Below, piece by piece: positions 15,951-23,270 of a stretch of DNA of 45,577 nt. The notes under the pieces were generated by a model. The model was not told where the DNA came from, did not search any database, and worked only from the letters and a program-made list of their open reading frames with translations. The stretch covers positions 1 through 45,577 of the forward strand of contig DAHUYE010000075.1 in assembly GCA_027315345.1 (NCBI GenBank). The letters run 5' to 3'. This stretch comes from Actinomycetota bacterium (GTDB taxonomy: Bacteria; Actinomycetota; Acidimicrobiia; Acidimicrobiales; JAJPHE01). A program made the translations under genes and the position numbers. The number at the start of each line of letters is the position of its first letter. The stretch's first letter is position 1.

Positions 15951-17054
15951 ATGGGTGGCCCTCCCCCCCACGAGCCGCCCCTGGCTCCGGAGGTCGCCCG
16001 GGCCAAGGGCCTGCGCACGGGCTTCACCACCGGCGCCTGCTCGGCGGCGGCGTCCAAGGCGGCTGTGCTGTGGCTGACTACCGGCCAGATCCCGGCCCGG
16101 GTGGACATCGCCCTGCCGGCCGGGCGCCGGGTCGGCTTCGATGTCCTGATTGTCGATGCCACCAGAGGCATCTGCGCGGTGGTAAAGGACGCCGGGGACG
16201 ACCCCGATGTGACCCACGGGGCCCACCTGACGGCTCGGGCGGCCTGGGCCGAGGCGGGGGACCGGCCGGTGGTGCTGAGCGCGGGGGACGGTGTTGGTAC
16301 GGTCACCCTGCCCGGGCTGGGCATCCCGGTGGGAGAGCCGGCCATCACCGAGGTCCCCCGGGCGATGATCTCCGCCGCCGTGGCTGAGGTGACCGACCGA
16401 CCTGTTCGCATCGAGCTCTCGGTGCCCGGCGGTCAGGCCATGGCGGCCAAGACATCCAACGCCCGACTCGGCATCCAAGGTGGAATCTCCATACTCGGGA
16501 CCACCGGGATCGTAAGACCGTTCTCCACGGCCGCTTGGCGGGCCAGCGTCGTTCAGCAGGTCGATGTTGCCGCTGCCCAGGGCCAGGACCACATGGTCCT
16601 CTCCACCGGGGGCCGTACCGATGCCGCCGCCCAGCGTCTGTTTCCCGAACTGCCGGCCGTCTGCTTCGTCGAAGTCGGGGACTTCACCGGAATCGCTCTG
16701 CGCCGGGCCCGGCACCACGGCATGGAACAGGTCACCTTCGTCGGCATGGCGGGCAAGATCGCCAAGCTGGCCGCCGGTGTGCTGATGACCCACTACCGCC
16801 GTTCCAAAGTGGACGGGGACCTACTGGCCGAAGTCGCCCGAGCCACCGGGGCGCCGGCCGAGGTCATCGGGGCGGCCACGGCCACGGCCACGGCCCGTCA
16901 CTTCGCCGAAGTCTGCATGGCGGCGGGGGCGATGGCTCCGCTGGAGGAGTTGTGCCGGCGGGCGGGTGCGGCCTGTGCTCAATACGCCGAGGGGCTGGCC
17001 GTGCAGGTGATCATGGTGGACTTCGAGGGCGCCGAGGTGCTGGCCCGTGGCTGA
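15951..17054 (+). CDS. cbiD: Cobalt-precorrin-5B C1-methyltransferase CbiD
   Basis: CbiD methylates C1 in the oxygen-independent pathway and is a marker of that route. The 367-aa protein has LRTGFTTGACSAAASKAA near the N-terminus, VVKDAGDDPDVTHG, INPR-like AITEVPRAMI, the GGISILGTTGIVRP block and FVGMAGKIAKLAAG. The start ATG 15951 lies 2 bp after the cobM stop. The 3' end overlaps cobL by 8 bp. Confidence 0.94.
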   Translation: MGGPPPHEPPLAPEVARAKGLRTGFTTGACSAAASKAAVLWLTTGQIPARVDIALPAGRRVGFDVLIVDATRGICAVVKDAGDDPDVTHGAHLTARAAWAEAGDRPVVLSAGDGVGTVTLPGLGIPVGEPAITEVPRAMISAAVAEVTDRPVRIELSVPGGQAMAAKTSNARLGIQGGISILGTTGIVRPFSTAAWRASVVQQVDVAAAQGQDHMVLSTGGRTDAAAQRLFPELPAVCFVEVGDFTGIALRRARHHGMEQVTFVGMAGKIAKLAAGVLMTHYRRSKVDGDLLAEVARATGAPAEVIGAATATATARHFAEVCMAAGAMAPLEELCRRAGAACAQYAEGLAVQVIMVDFEGAEVLARG

Positions 17055-18258
17055 CCCGAGGATCGACGTGGTCGGACTCCACGGCGGTGAGCCCTGGGGT
17101 CATGGGGCCATGACGGCTCTGGCCGACGCCCAGATCGTGGCCGGCTCCGCCCGCCATCTGGCCCAGGTCCGTGTTCGGCTGGGTCCCGGGGCGGAGGAGG
17201 TCACTCTGTCGGGGCCACTCCCGGCCTTCCTGGACGAGCTGGACACCCTTAGTCGGGAGGGCCGGCGGGTCTGCCTGCTCGCATCCGGGGACCCGGGCTT
17301 CTTCGGGATCGCCCACCTGGCGGCGGCCCGGCTCGGGGCGGCCCGCCTGCGCGTGCATCCGGCCCCCAGTTCGGTTTCCCTCGCCTTTTCCCGGGTGGCG
17401 GAGCGGTGGGATGACGCCGTGGTCGTTTCCGCCCATGGCCGGCCTCTGGACCTGGCCGTCTCCACGGCGCTGGCCAACCCCAAGGTGGCCGTTCTCACCG
17501 CTCCGGACCAACCCCCCGAAGCCCTGGGCCGGGCCCTGCGCCAGAACGGCATCGGTCCACGCCGCGTGGTGGTGGCCAGCCGGCTGGGCGAGGCGGATGA
17601 GAGGGTGGTCCACTGTGACGTTGACGGACTGGCCCAGGGGCAGTTCGACGGCCTGTCGGTGGTGCTGCTCCTGAGTCCCGAACGAGGTGACCACCAGGGG
17701 GCGGGTCTGCGCTGGGGAAGGGAGGAGGCCGCCTTCCAGCACCGGGCCGGGATGATCACCAAGGGGGAGGTCAGGGCTGTCGCCCTGGGAAAACTGGGTC
17801 TGCCCGCCACCGGCACCCTCTGGGATGTAGGGGCCGGGTCGGGCTCCGTGGCCGTGGAGGCGGCCCGCATCTCTCCGGCCCTTTCCGTTCTGGCCGTGGA
17901 GCGCCGCGCTGACGACGCAGCCCGCATACGAGCCAACGCGGCCGGGCTGAGCGTGACCGTGGTGGAGGGGGAGGCCCCGGCGGCGCTGGTGGACCTGCCC
18001 GATCCCGACCGGGTCTTTGTCGGCGGCGGTGGACTCTTCGTCCTCGACGCCGTTCTGGACCGGCTTCGTCCCGGTGGCACCGTGGTGGCGACCTGGGCAT
18101 CTCTGGACCGGGCGGTGGCGGCGGCGGAGCGGTTGGGGAATCTGGTTCAGGTGGCGGTGAGCCGGGGTGTCCGATTCGGTGAGGACGACGCCTTGCGCCT
18201 GGCGGCGGAGAATCCGGTGTTCATCACCTGGGGTCCCACCGACCGGGAGGCCCGGTGA
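17047..18258 (+). CDS. cobL: Precorrin-6B C5,15-methyltransferase (decarboxylating), CbiE-CbiT fusion
   Basis: This 403-aa protein joins the CbiE C5-methyltransferase (about residues 1-205; LASGDPGFFGIA, VHPAPSSVSLAF) to the CbiT C15-methyltransferase and decarboxylase (about 235-403; ITKGEVRAVALGKLGL, the SAM motif DVGAGSGSVAVEAAR near 259, and FVGGGG). This is the CobL arrangement. GTG 17047 lies inside the cbiD 3' end. The downstream start overlaps by 4 bp. Confidence 0.93.
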   Translation: MADPRIDVVGLHGGEPWGHGAMTALADAQIVAGSARHLAQVRVRLGPGAEEVTLSGPLPAFLDELDTLSREGRRVCLLASGDPGFFGIAHLAAARLGAARLRVHPAPSSVSLAFSRVAERWDDAVVVSAHGRPLDLAVSTALANPKVAVLTAPDQPPEALGRALRQNGIGPRRVVVASRLGEADERVVHCDVDGLAQGQFDGLSVVLLLSPERGDHQGAGLRWGREEAAFQHRAGMITKGEVRAVALGKLGLPATGTLWDVGAGSGSVAVEAARISPALSVLAVERRADDAARIRANAAGLSVTVVEGEAPAALVDLPDPDRVFVGGGGLFVLDAVLDRLRPGGTVVATWASLDRAVAAAERLGNLVQVAVSRGVRFGEDDALRLAAENPVFITWGPTDREAR

Positions 18259-19961
18259 GAGTGCTGTGCTGCTCGGTGACCGAGCGGGGGGCGGCGTTGG
18301 CGCGGCGGCTCCCCTTCGAGCACCGTCACGGCGCCCTGGTGGCCACGGTACGGGAGGGGTGGGGTCGGTACGACGCCTTCGTGCTCATCTGCGCCACCGG
18401 AGTGGCCGTCCGGGCCGCGGCCCCCATGCTGGTTGACAAGGCCACCGACCCGGCCGTGGTCTGCCTGGATGACACGGCTCGCTGGGCCGTCGCCCTGACC
18501 GGGGGTCACGCCGGGGGGGCCAACCGGCTGGCGCGGGAGCTGGCGGCCCTGACCGGCGCCGAGGCCGTAGTAACCACGGCCAGTGACGAGGCCGGCCTCC
18601 CAGCGCTGGATGCCCTGGAAGGGGTCAAAGCAGAGGGCGACGTGACCGGAGTGATGCGGCGCTGGCTGGACGGCCAGGCGCCCCGGCTGCTCACTGACCC
18701 CGAGTTGGCGGCCTGGCCCCTCCCGCCGGCTCTGGCTCGGTTGGCCGGTCCCGACCGTTGGTCAGGCTCGGACGAGGGACTCGAACCCCCTCGTGTGCGC
18801 CTGACCGATCGGGACAGCGAAGCCGAAGAGGGTGAGGTGCTCCTGCATCCCCCGTCCCTGGTCATCGGAGTGGGGACCAGCCGCGGTGCTTCGGTCCCCG
18901 GTCTACGCCAGCTGGTCGAGAATGTTCTGCGGGGGGCCGGGCTGCACCCGGCGGCAGTGGGGCGGGTGGTGACCCACGAGTTGAAAGTGTCCGAGCCGGC
19001 CATCACCGAACTCGCCCGGGGGTTCGGCGTGCCACTCGGCGTCTTCCCCGCTGCCGAGCTGGCCGCGGTGGCGGTGCCCAACCCCAACCCGGTGGTCCAG
19101 GCTGCCGTCGGCACTCCGTCGGTGGCCGAGGCGGCCGCCCTGCTGGGAGCGGGTCCCGGGGGCGAGCTGGTGGTGGCGAAGCAGAAAAGCGCCGATTCCA
19201 CCGTGGCCGTCGCCCGTCGCCACCTTCCCATCGGCGCCCTGGCGGTGGTGGGCCTCGGACCGGGGGACGCGGCCTGGCGGACCCAAGCCGCGGCCGCGGC
19301 CGTGCGCTCCGCGGCGGTGGTCATCGGTTACGGCCCCTACGTGGACCTGGCGGCCGACCTGTTGTCCTCCTCCCAGGAGGTCCTGCGCTACCCGATCGGA
19401 GAGGAGGCGGAGCGTTGTGCCGAAGCTCTCCGGCGGGCCGCCGGGGGTCAGCGGGTGGCGCTGGTCTGTTCAGGCGATCCCGGGGTGTACGCCATGGCCG
19501 GCCTCGTACTGGAGATGGCGCCGCAATTCGGTGACCCTCCGGTGCGGATTGAACCCGGTGTGACCGCAGCCCTGAGCGCGGCCGGCGTGCTGGGGGCGCC
19601 TTTGGGCCATGACCACGCCGCCATTTCCCTCTCCGATCTGCTTACCCCTTGGCCGGTCATCCGTCGACGGTTGGAGGCGGCCCGAGATGGCGACTTCGTG
19701 GTCTCCCTCTACAACCCGCGCTCCCGGCGGAGGACCACGCAGCTGGTGGAGGCCATGACCATCCTGTCCGGCCAGCGTCTACCGGACACCCCCGTGGCGG
19801 TGGTGACTAATGCCGGCCGCCCAACCCAGAAGGTGGTCAGGACCACTCTGGCCGCCCTGGATCCCGGCGTGGTCGACATGGTCTCGATGGTGATCGTGGG
19901 CTCCTCCACCACCCGCTGGATCGGTACCCGGATGGTCACCCCGCGGGGTTACAACCCGTGA
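18255..19961 (+). CDS. CbiG-CobJ fusion: cobalt-precorrin-5A hydrolase and precorrin-3B C17-methyltransferase
   Basis: Residues about 1-325 are CbiG, which opens the delta-lactone of cobalt-precorrin-5A in the anaerobic route (FVLICATGVAVRAAAP, ALTGGHAGGANRLA, VIGVGTSRGA, FFPAAEL-like FPAAELAAV). Residues about 328-568 are CobJ/CbiH, the ring-contraction C17-methyltransferase (VVGLGPGDAAWRT, CSGDPGVYAMAG, EPGVTAALSAAG, SLYNPRSRRR). The 568-aa length matches the sum of the two. Such fusions are known and would channel neighbouring steps. The GTG start overlaps the cobL stop (GTGA). Confidence 0.92.
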   Translation: MRVLCCSVTERGAALARRLPFEHRHGALVATVREGWGRYDAFVLICATGVAVRAAAPMLVDKATDPAVVCLDDTARWAVALTGGHAGGANRLARELAALTGAEAVVTTASDEAGLPALDALEGVKAEGDVTGVMRRWLDGQAPRLLTDPELAAWPLPPALARLAGPDRWSGSDEGLEPPRVRLTDRDSEAEEGEVLLHPPSLVIGVGTSRGASVPGLRQLVENVLRGAGLHPAAVGRVVTHELKVSEPAITELARGFGVPLGVFPAAELAAVAVPNPNPVVQAAVGTPSVAEAAALLGAGPGGELVVAKQKSADSTVAVARRHLPIGALAVVGLGPGDAAWRTQAAAAAVRSAAVVIGYGPYVDLAADLLSSSQEVLRYPIGEEAERCAEALRRAAGGQRVALVCSGDPGVYAMAGLVLEMAPQFGDPPVRIEPGVTAALSAAGVLGAPLGHDHAAISLSDLLTPWPVIRRRLEAARDGDFVVSLYNPRSRRRTTQLVEAMTILSGQRLPDTPVAVVTNAGRPTQKVVRTTLAALDPGVVDMVSMVIVGSSTTRWIGTRMVTPRGYNP

Positions 19962-20764
19962 GCGTCCTGATCACCCGGCGCTGCACGGCCTGTGGTTCCT
20001 GCATCATCACCTGCCCCGAGTCTGCGCTCACCTCGGCCCCCCTGATGCCGGCCGTCGACCCTGATCGCTGTACGGATTGTCTTGCCTGCCTGGAGGTCTG
20101 CCCCGTGGATGCCATACAACCGTCGGCCCACCCGATCCACCCCATCGAGGTCGAGAGCTACCGGATCATGAATTCCGAGGTGGACTTCTCATCCTGGCCG
20201 GCCGGCCAACGGGAGGTGGTGGCCCGCATGGTCCACGCCACGGCCGATGACAGCTTCGCCTCCTCGGCCCGGATCGGTTCTGAGGCGGTGGAGGGCGCCA
20301 TATCGGCCCTCCGATCGGGTGCGCCGGTCATCTGCGACGCCCGAATGGTGATGGCGGGCATCCCTTCGGTGCCAACCGCCCGCTGTTATCTCGACCAGGT
20401 GGAAAGATCGCCGGAGGCAGGGACCCGCTCGGCCGCGGCGATGACTGCGGCGGCGGCGGACCATCCCGACGGTGCCGTGTGGGTGATCGGCAACGCCCCC
20501 ACTGCCCTGATGGCTCTGATCGAACTTCATCCCCGGATCCGCCCGGCCGCCATTATCGGACTGCCGGTCGGATACGTAGGTGCCGCCGCGGCCAAAGTCG
20601 ATCTCTGGGCGGGCCCGTGGCGCGAGCTCGCCATCACCAACGTGGGCCGGAAGGGAGGCAGTGCCGTAGCCGCCGCCGCCGTCAATGCTCTGGTGCGCAT
20701 GGCCGTCGACGGGGAGTGGGGGAGCGACGGTGGGACCGGCCCAGGCCGCAGGGTGGGCAAGTGA
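19958..20764 (+). CDS. 2[4Fe-4S] ferredoxin fused to precorrin-8X methylmutase (CbiC/CobH)
   Basis: Residues about 1-55 are a bacterial ferredoxin with two cluster motifs, CTACGSCIITCP and CTDCLACLEVCP. Residues about 65-268 are precorrin-8X methylmutase, which moves the C11 methyl group to C12 to make (hydrogeno)cobyrinate. The catalytic His is in VARMVHATADD, with DARMVMAGI and VIGNAPTAL as further family blocks and GLPVGYVGAAAAK near the end. The mutase reaction needs no electrons, so the ferredoxin part probably serves another step, such as ring contraction or a reduction. The GTG start overlaps the cbiG-cobJ stop. Confidence 0.9.
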   Translation: MSVLITRRCTACGSCIITCPESALTSAPLMPAVDPDRCTDCLACLEVCPVDAIQPSAHPIHPIEVESYRIMNSEVDFSSWPAGQREVVARMVHATADDSFASSARIGSEAVEGAISALRSGAPVICDARMVMAGIPSVPTARCYLDQVERSPEAGTRSAAAMTAAAADHPDGAVWVIGNAPTALMALIELHPRIRPAAIIGLPVGYVGAAAAKVDLWAGPWRELAITNVGRKGGSAVAAAAVNALVRMAVDGEWGSDGGTGPGRRVGK

Positions 20765-20883
20765 CGGTCCATCGGGTGGGGGCCGGGCCTGGGGACCCGG
20801 GGCTGTTGAACCTCCGGGCTCCCCGTCCCCTGACCCAGGCCGAGGTGGTGTCAGTGCAGCCCTGGCGGCTCAGCATGGGCTAA
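20761..20883 (+). pseudogene. Truncated uroporphyrinogen-III C-methyltransferase (cobA stub)
   Basis: A GTG overlapping the preceding stop (GTGA) opens a frame of 40 codons. It begins V-T-V-H-R-V and continues GAGPGDPGLLNLRAPRPLTQAEVV, which matches the SAM-binding N-terminus of CobA/SUMT enzymes. After about residue 30 the match is lost, and the frame runs into a stop at 20881-20883 that overlaps the 3' end of the converging DUF302 gene. A full enzyme has about 250 aa, so this is the 5' remnant of a gene cut by a rearrangement. The intact first methyltransferase must be encoded elsewhere. Confidence 0.75.
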
Positions 20884-21290
20884 CGGCGCGGGACCGGGTG
20901 ATCCTGGGTCAGGCTTTCGAGAGCCGAAGTGATCAGGCGACCCGCTTCGGCCGCCACGTCTGCCAAGTCAGGGTTACCGGTGAGCGTCCCCATGATCGAG
21001 GGGTCCATGGCCTCGACCAAGCTGTGGCCGCTACGGGCCCGGACCACAACATTGCACGGAAGGAGGACCGCCACGCTGGGCTCGATGGCCAGGGCCCGGT
21101 GGGCCAGGGAGGGGTTGCAGGCTCCGATGATCAGGCATGCCTCGGTCTCCTCCCCGAGTTTGTCCCTGAGCGTGGCCCGGACGTCGATCTCGGTGAGCGT
21201 GCCGAAGCCCCTGGCCTTGAGGGACTCCTTGACCGCGCCGACGGCCCGGTCGTAGGGAAGTGCGATCTCGACTGACTTGCTATAGCCCAA
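20880..21290 (-). CDS. DUF302 family protein
   Basis: The 136-aa protein starts at TTG 21290, supported by GAGGAG five nucleotides upstream; that Shine-Dalgarno sequence overlaps the stop of the methyltransferase gene, so the two are one operon. It shows the DUF302 pattern: an N-terminal strand-helix (VEIALPYDRAVGAVKESLKARGFG), EIDVRATLRDKLGEE, IIGACNPSLAHRAL and LLPCNVVVR. Biochemical function is not established. Members often lie next to CsoR/CstR-type regulators and sulfur or metal genes, which fits the possible operator at 22058-22069. Confidence 0.85.
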   Translation of the reverse strand: MGYSKSVEIALPYDRAVGAVKESLKARGFGTLTEIDVRATLRDKLGEETEACLIIGACNPSLAHRALAIEPSVAVLLPCNVVVRARSGHSLVEAMDPSIMGTLTGNPDLADVAAEAGRLITSALESLTQDHPVPRR

Positions 21291-21299
21291 TTGAACTCC

Positions 21300-21935
21300 T
21301 CAGTTCTCGACTGCCTCAGGCGAATGCGAGGAGCATCCGCTCGAATTTCGGGCCCGGACCAGCACGTCGACGGCTGTGCGCTCACCCGCCTCCGTATCCA
21401 CACGGCGGCTCACTCGCTCGGCGCGCTCGACGGCCAGATCCCCCAGGTCGGGCATGAGGTCCTCGGGACCGTAGAGAACCTCAGGATCCTGGGGGCCGCC
21501 GTAACCGTCAGTGAGGTTGGTGGAGTCGTGGCCCACCACGAGTAGGAGCGCACCCGGGGCCAGGGCGGCCCGGGCATGGCTCAGGACCAGGTGCCGCTGG
21601 GCTGGCGGGAGGTGCAGGTAGAAGACAATCACCAGGTCGAAAGCCTGGCCGGGCGGCTCCCAGTCGACGACGTCGGCCTCGAAGAAGTCCGCCGTCACGC
21701 CCCGCTCGGCAGCGAGCGAGCGGGCCCGATCGACGGCGACCCGGGAGAAGTCCACACCGGTCACCTGCCAGCCCCGCTCGGCCAGCCACAGGGCGTTGCG
21801 ACCCTCCCCACAGGCCAGGTCCAGTGCCCGCCCGGTCGGAAGCGCGGCCGCCTCCTCGGCGAGGAACCGGTTGGGCTTGGCGCCCCAGACCAGGACCTGG
21901 CTCCGGTAGCGGTCGTCCCATGCGGAGGGGTCCAT
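21300..21935 (-). CDS. SAM-dependent class I methyltransferase (TehB/thiol methyltransferase-like)
   Basis: ATG 21935 with GAGGG just upstream gives 211 aa; a TTG at 21944 would add three residues. The Rossmann-type SAM site is ALDLACGEGRNALWLAERG, followed by VTGVDFS and an acidic strand FFEADVVDW. The opening WDDRYRSQVLVWGAKPNRFL is typical of the TehB/thiopurine-like subgroup that methylates small chalcogen or thiol compounds. The exact substrate is unknown. It sits between the 32-aa ORF and the DUF302 gene with short spacing on both sides. Confidence 0.85.
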   Translation of the reverse strand: MDPSAWDDRYRSQVLVWGAKPNRFLAEEAAALPTGRALDLACGEGRNALWLAERGWQVTGVDFSRVAVDRARSLAAERGVTADFFEADVVDWEPPGQAFDLVIVFYLHLPPAQRHLVLSHARAALAPGALLLVVGHDSTNLTDGYGGPQDPEVLYGPEDLMPDLGDLAVERAERVSRRVDTEAGERTAVDVLVRARNSSGCSSHSPEAVEN

Positions 21936-21940
21936 GGCCC

Positions 21941-22039
21941 TCAACTCGCCAATTCGGCTGGTTGGGCAGCCCGGCGGGCCGGCACCTGGACTGGGATGAC
22001 GTGTTGGGGGCTGTCGTTGTAAAGGGCGGCGCTGGCCAC
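21941..22039 (-). CDS. Small 32-aa ORF with strong ribosome binding site
   Basis: A GTG at 22039 is preceded at 5 nt by AGGAGGT (22045-22051), one of the strongest Shine-Dalgarno sequences in the window. The predicted peptide begins VASAALYNDSPQHVIPVQV, continues with an Ala/Arg-rich tail and stops at 21941, 5 bp before the ATG of the methyltransferase. The frame has no long hydrophobic segment or cysteines. It may be a small protein or a leader peptide that couples translation. I recognise no family. Confidence 0.45.
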   Translation of the reverse strand: MASAALYNDSPQHVIPVQVPARRAAQPAELAS

Positions 22040-22057
22040 GGGCTACCTCCTAAGTGA

Positions 22058-22069
22058 ACCCACGGGGGT
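22058..22069. promoter_or_regulatory. Possible CsoR/CstR-type operator
   Basis: On the minus strand GATACCCCCGTGGGTTC holds ACCC and GGGT arms around four bases. CsoR-family repressors (copper- or persulfide-sensing) recognise G/C-tract inverted repeats flanked by A/T of this general form. It lies just upstream of the AGGAGGT of the 32-aa ORF, where a repressor would block transcription. The match is by eye and imperfect. Confidence 0.35.
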
Positions 22070-22216
22070 ATCTCATCCAACAGTCATCGAAGGACTGCCA
22101 TTCCCACTCACTGCCGGTCCCCGCCCACGTCTGCTAACCACGTCAGCGCATCGAACGTGAGCGGCTGGCTGCCACCCGTCGATCCGTTCGTAACGACGGA
22201 AGATGATAAGCCGACA

Positions 22217-22510
22217 TCATTCCGAGTCATGGGCGGTCAACAGACCTGTCATGAGGTCGCGAAGCTGATCGCTGAGGCTCTCTCCGTGTGCGACGATCAT
22301 CTCGACAAATTCCCTTTGCATGTAGGGGGCCAGCTGCGGGCCCTGTTCCCGGAGCGTCCAGGCTGCTCCCACTACGACGGCCACCGTCTTCAGCATTCGG
22401 TGGACGAGGACACACGTCGTTTCGTCATCGATGGCGCGGCTGTCCGGCGCCCTCCGCAGGGAAGGTCGGGGCTCGACCGTCCCTGCGGAGTGATGGTGCG
22501 CCGGTTTCAC
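22217..22510 (-). CDS. Conserved 97-aa protein, cassette copy B
   Basis: Paralogue of the 518-811 product with the same 97-residue length and the same GTG start inside a GTGA overlap with the secreted-protein gene. About 25 of 97 positions differ by eye. The segments SLRRAP, CVLVHRML, TVAVVVGAAWTL, FVEMIV, LSDQL and DLMTGLL are kept, so these probably form the structural core. Function is unknown. Similarity to copy A ends near the stop codon. Confidence 0.65.
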   Translation of the reverse strand: MKPAHHHSAGTVEPRPSLRRAPDSRAIDDETTCVLVHRMLKTVAVVVGAAWTLREQGPQLAPYMQREFVEMIVAHGESLSDQLRDLMTGLLTAHDSE

Positions 22511-23118
22511 AGATTGGCCGAGATGGAGCTGAAGATTGACTGGATAAGCCGGACCCCGGCACTGGCCGCCGATCCGCCTGACTCAGAGTCAGCTGAACTA
22601 TGAACGGAGCCCGTCAGCTCAACACTGGCGGAGCCGTTCACGCTCAGCCCTCCACGCGATGTCGAGTCGGGCCGATTCGGTGCCGGGGCGTCCCGCTCCG
22701 GAGAGACGGGAGGGCCAGTGTTGACCGTGCTCGGGGAGGGGTCCGCTTCGGCCGTACGGCGGTGGAGCGTGGTGTGAGTAGCGGCATGGCCGGTTACCTG
22801 GATTGATCCGCTGGAACATGCCGGCCGGTAGGCGGCCGTCTTATGGACCGTCGACGCCGTGGCGTCGGCCTTGGCAGAGATCAGGGCCTGGGCGTGGCTC
22901 CGAATCCGGTTGGCGTCGGATTCGGTGGTCCCGACCAGGACGCCCGTTGCCTCCTTGACTCGGCCGACGACCGAGAAGTCAGGCCGATGGACCTCGGCCC
23001 GCACCGCGGCCCGCGCCGCGGCGTTGAGCCCCAGATCAGTCTGGGCGTAAGCGGCACTGCCTGTGGAGACGACCAGCAGTCCGAGAGACGCCGCCGCCAG
23101 CTTCGAGGTGAGTTTCAT
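22507..23118 (-). CDS. Secreted Ser/Ala-rich protein, cassette copy B
   Basis: Paralogue of the 808-1416 product. ATG 23118 begins the same signal peptide (MKLTSKLAAAS ... AYAQ) with AAAGGA upstream; a longer frame to 23151 is not needed. The 203-aa precursor keeps VHRPDFSV, TESDANRIR, YRPA, VTGHAAT, NGSASVELTGSV and the SIFSSISANL ending, while the Pro/Ser/Asp-rich middle has diverged, including small length changes. That pattern suggests two conserved folded parts joined by a free linker. It precedes the 97-aa gene by a 4-bp overlap. Function unknown. Confidence 0.65.
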   Translation of the reverse strand: MKLTSKLAAASLGLLVVSTGSAAYAQTDLGLNAAARAAVRAEVHRPDFSVVGRVKEATGVLVGTTESDANRIRSHAQALISAKADATASTVHKTAAYRPACSSGSIQVTGHAATHTTLHRRTAEADPSPSTVNTGPPVSPERDAPAPNRPDSTSRGGLSVNGSASVELTGSVHSSADSESGGSAASAGVRLIQSIFSSISANL

Positions 23119-23253
23119 TTTGGTGTTTCCTTTCCGGTTCGGCGGCCCCACTGGCCACCTTCACCCGCTCACCAACGAAGCTGGGGACCACTTCCGCTGT
23201 GAGTAGTGAAATCACCACCGAAAGTGGTCGATGGCGCACCGAACGGGGGACAC
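23119..23253 (-). promoter_or_regulatory. Conserved upstream region of cassette copy B
   Basis: This region aligns with 1417-1549 almost without gaps, with blocks CCAACGAAGCTG, CTTCCGCTGTGAGTAGT, AATCACCACC and CACCGAACGGGGGACA. Similarity fades at the 3' end of the ClC gene. A promoter here would free the cassette from read-through of the ClC gene, which lies upstream on the same strand. Confidence 0.5.
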
Positions 23254-23270
23254 AACCGATGTACCTGGCG

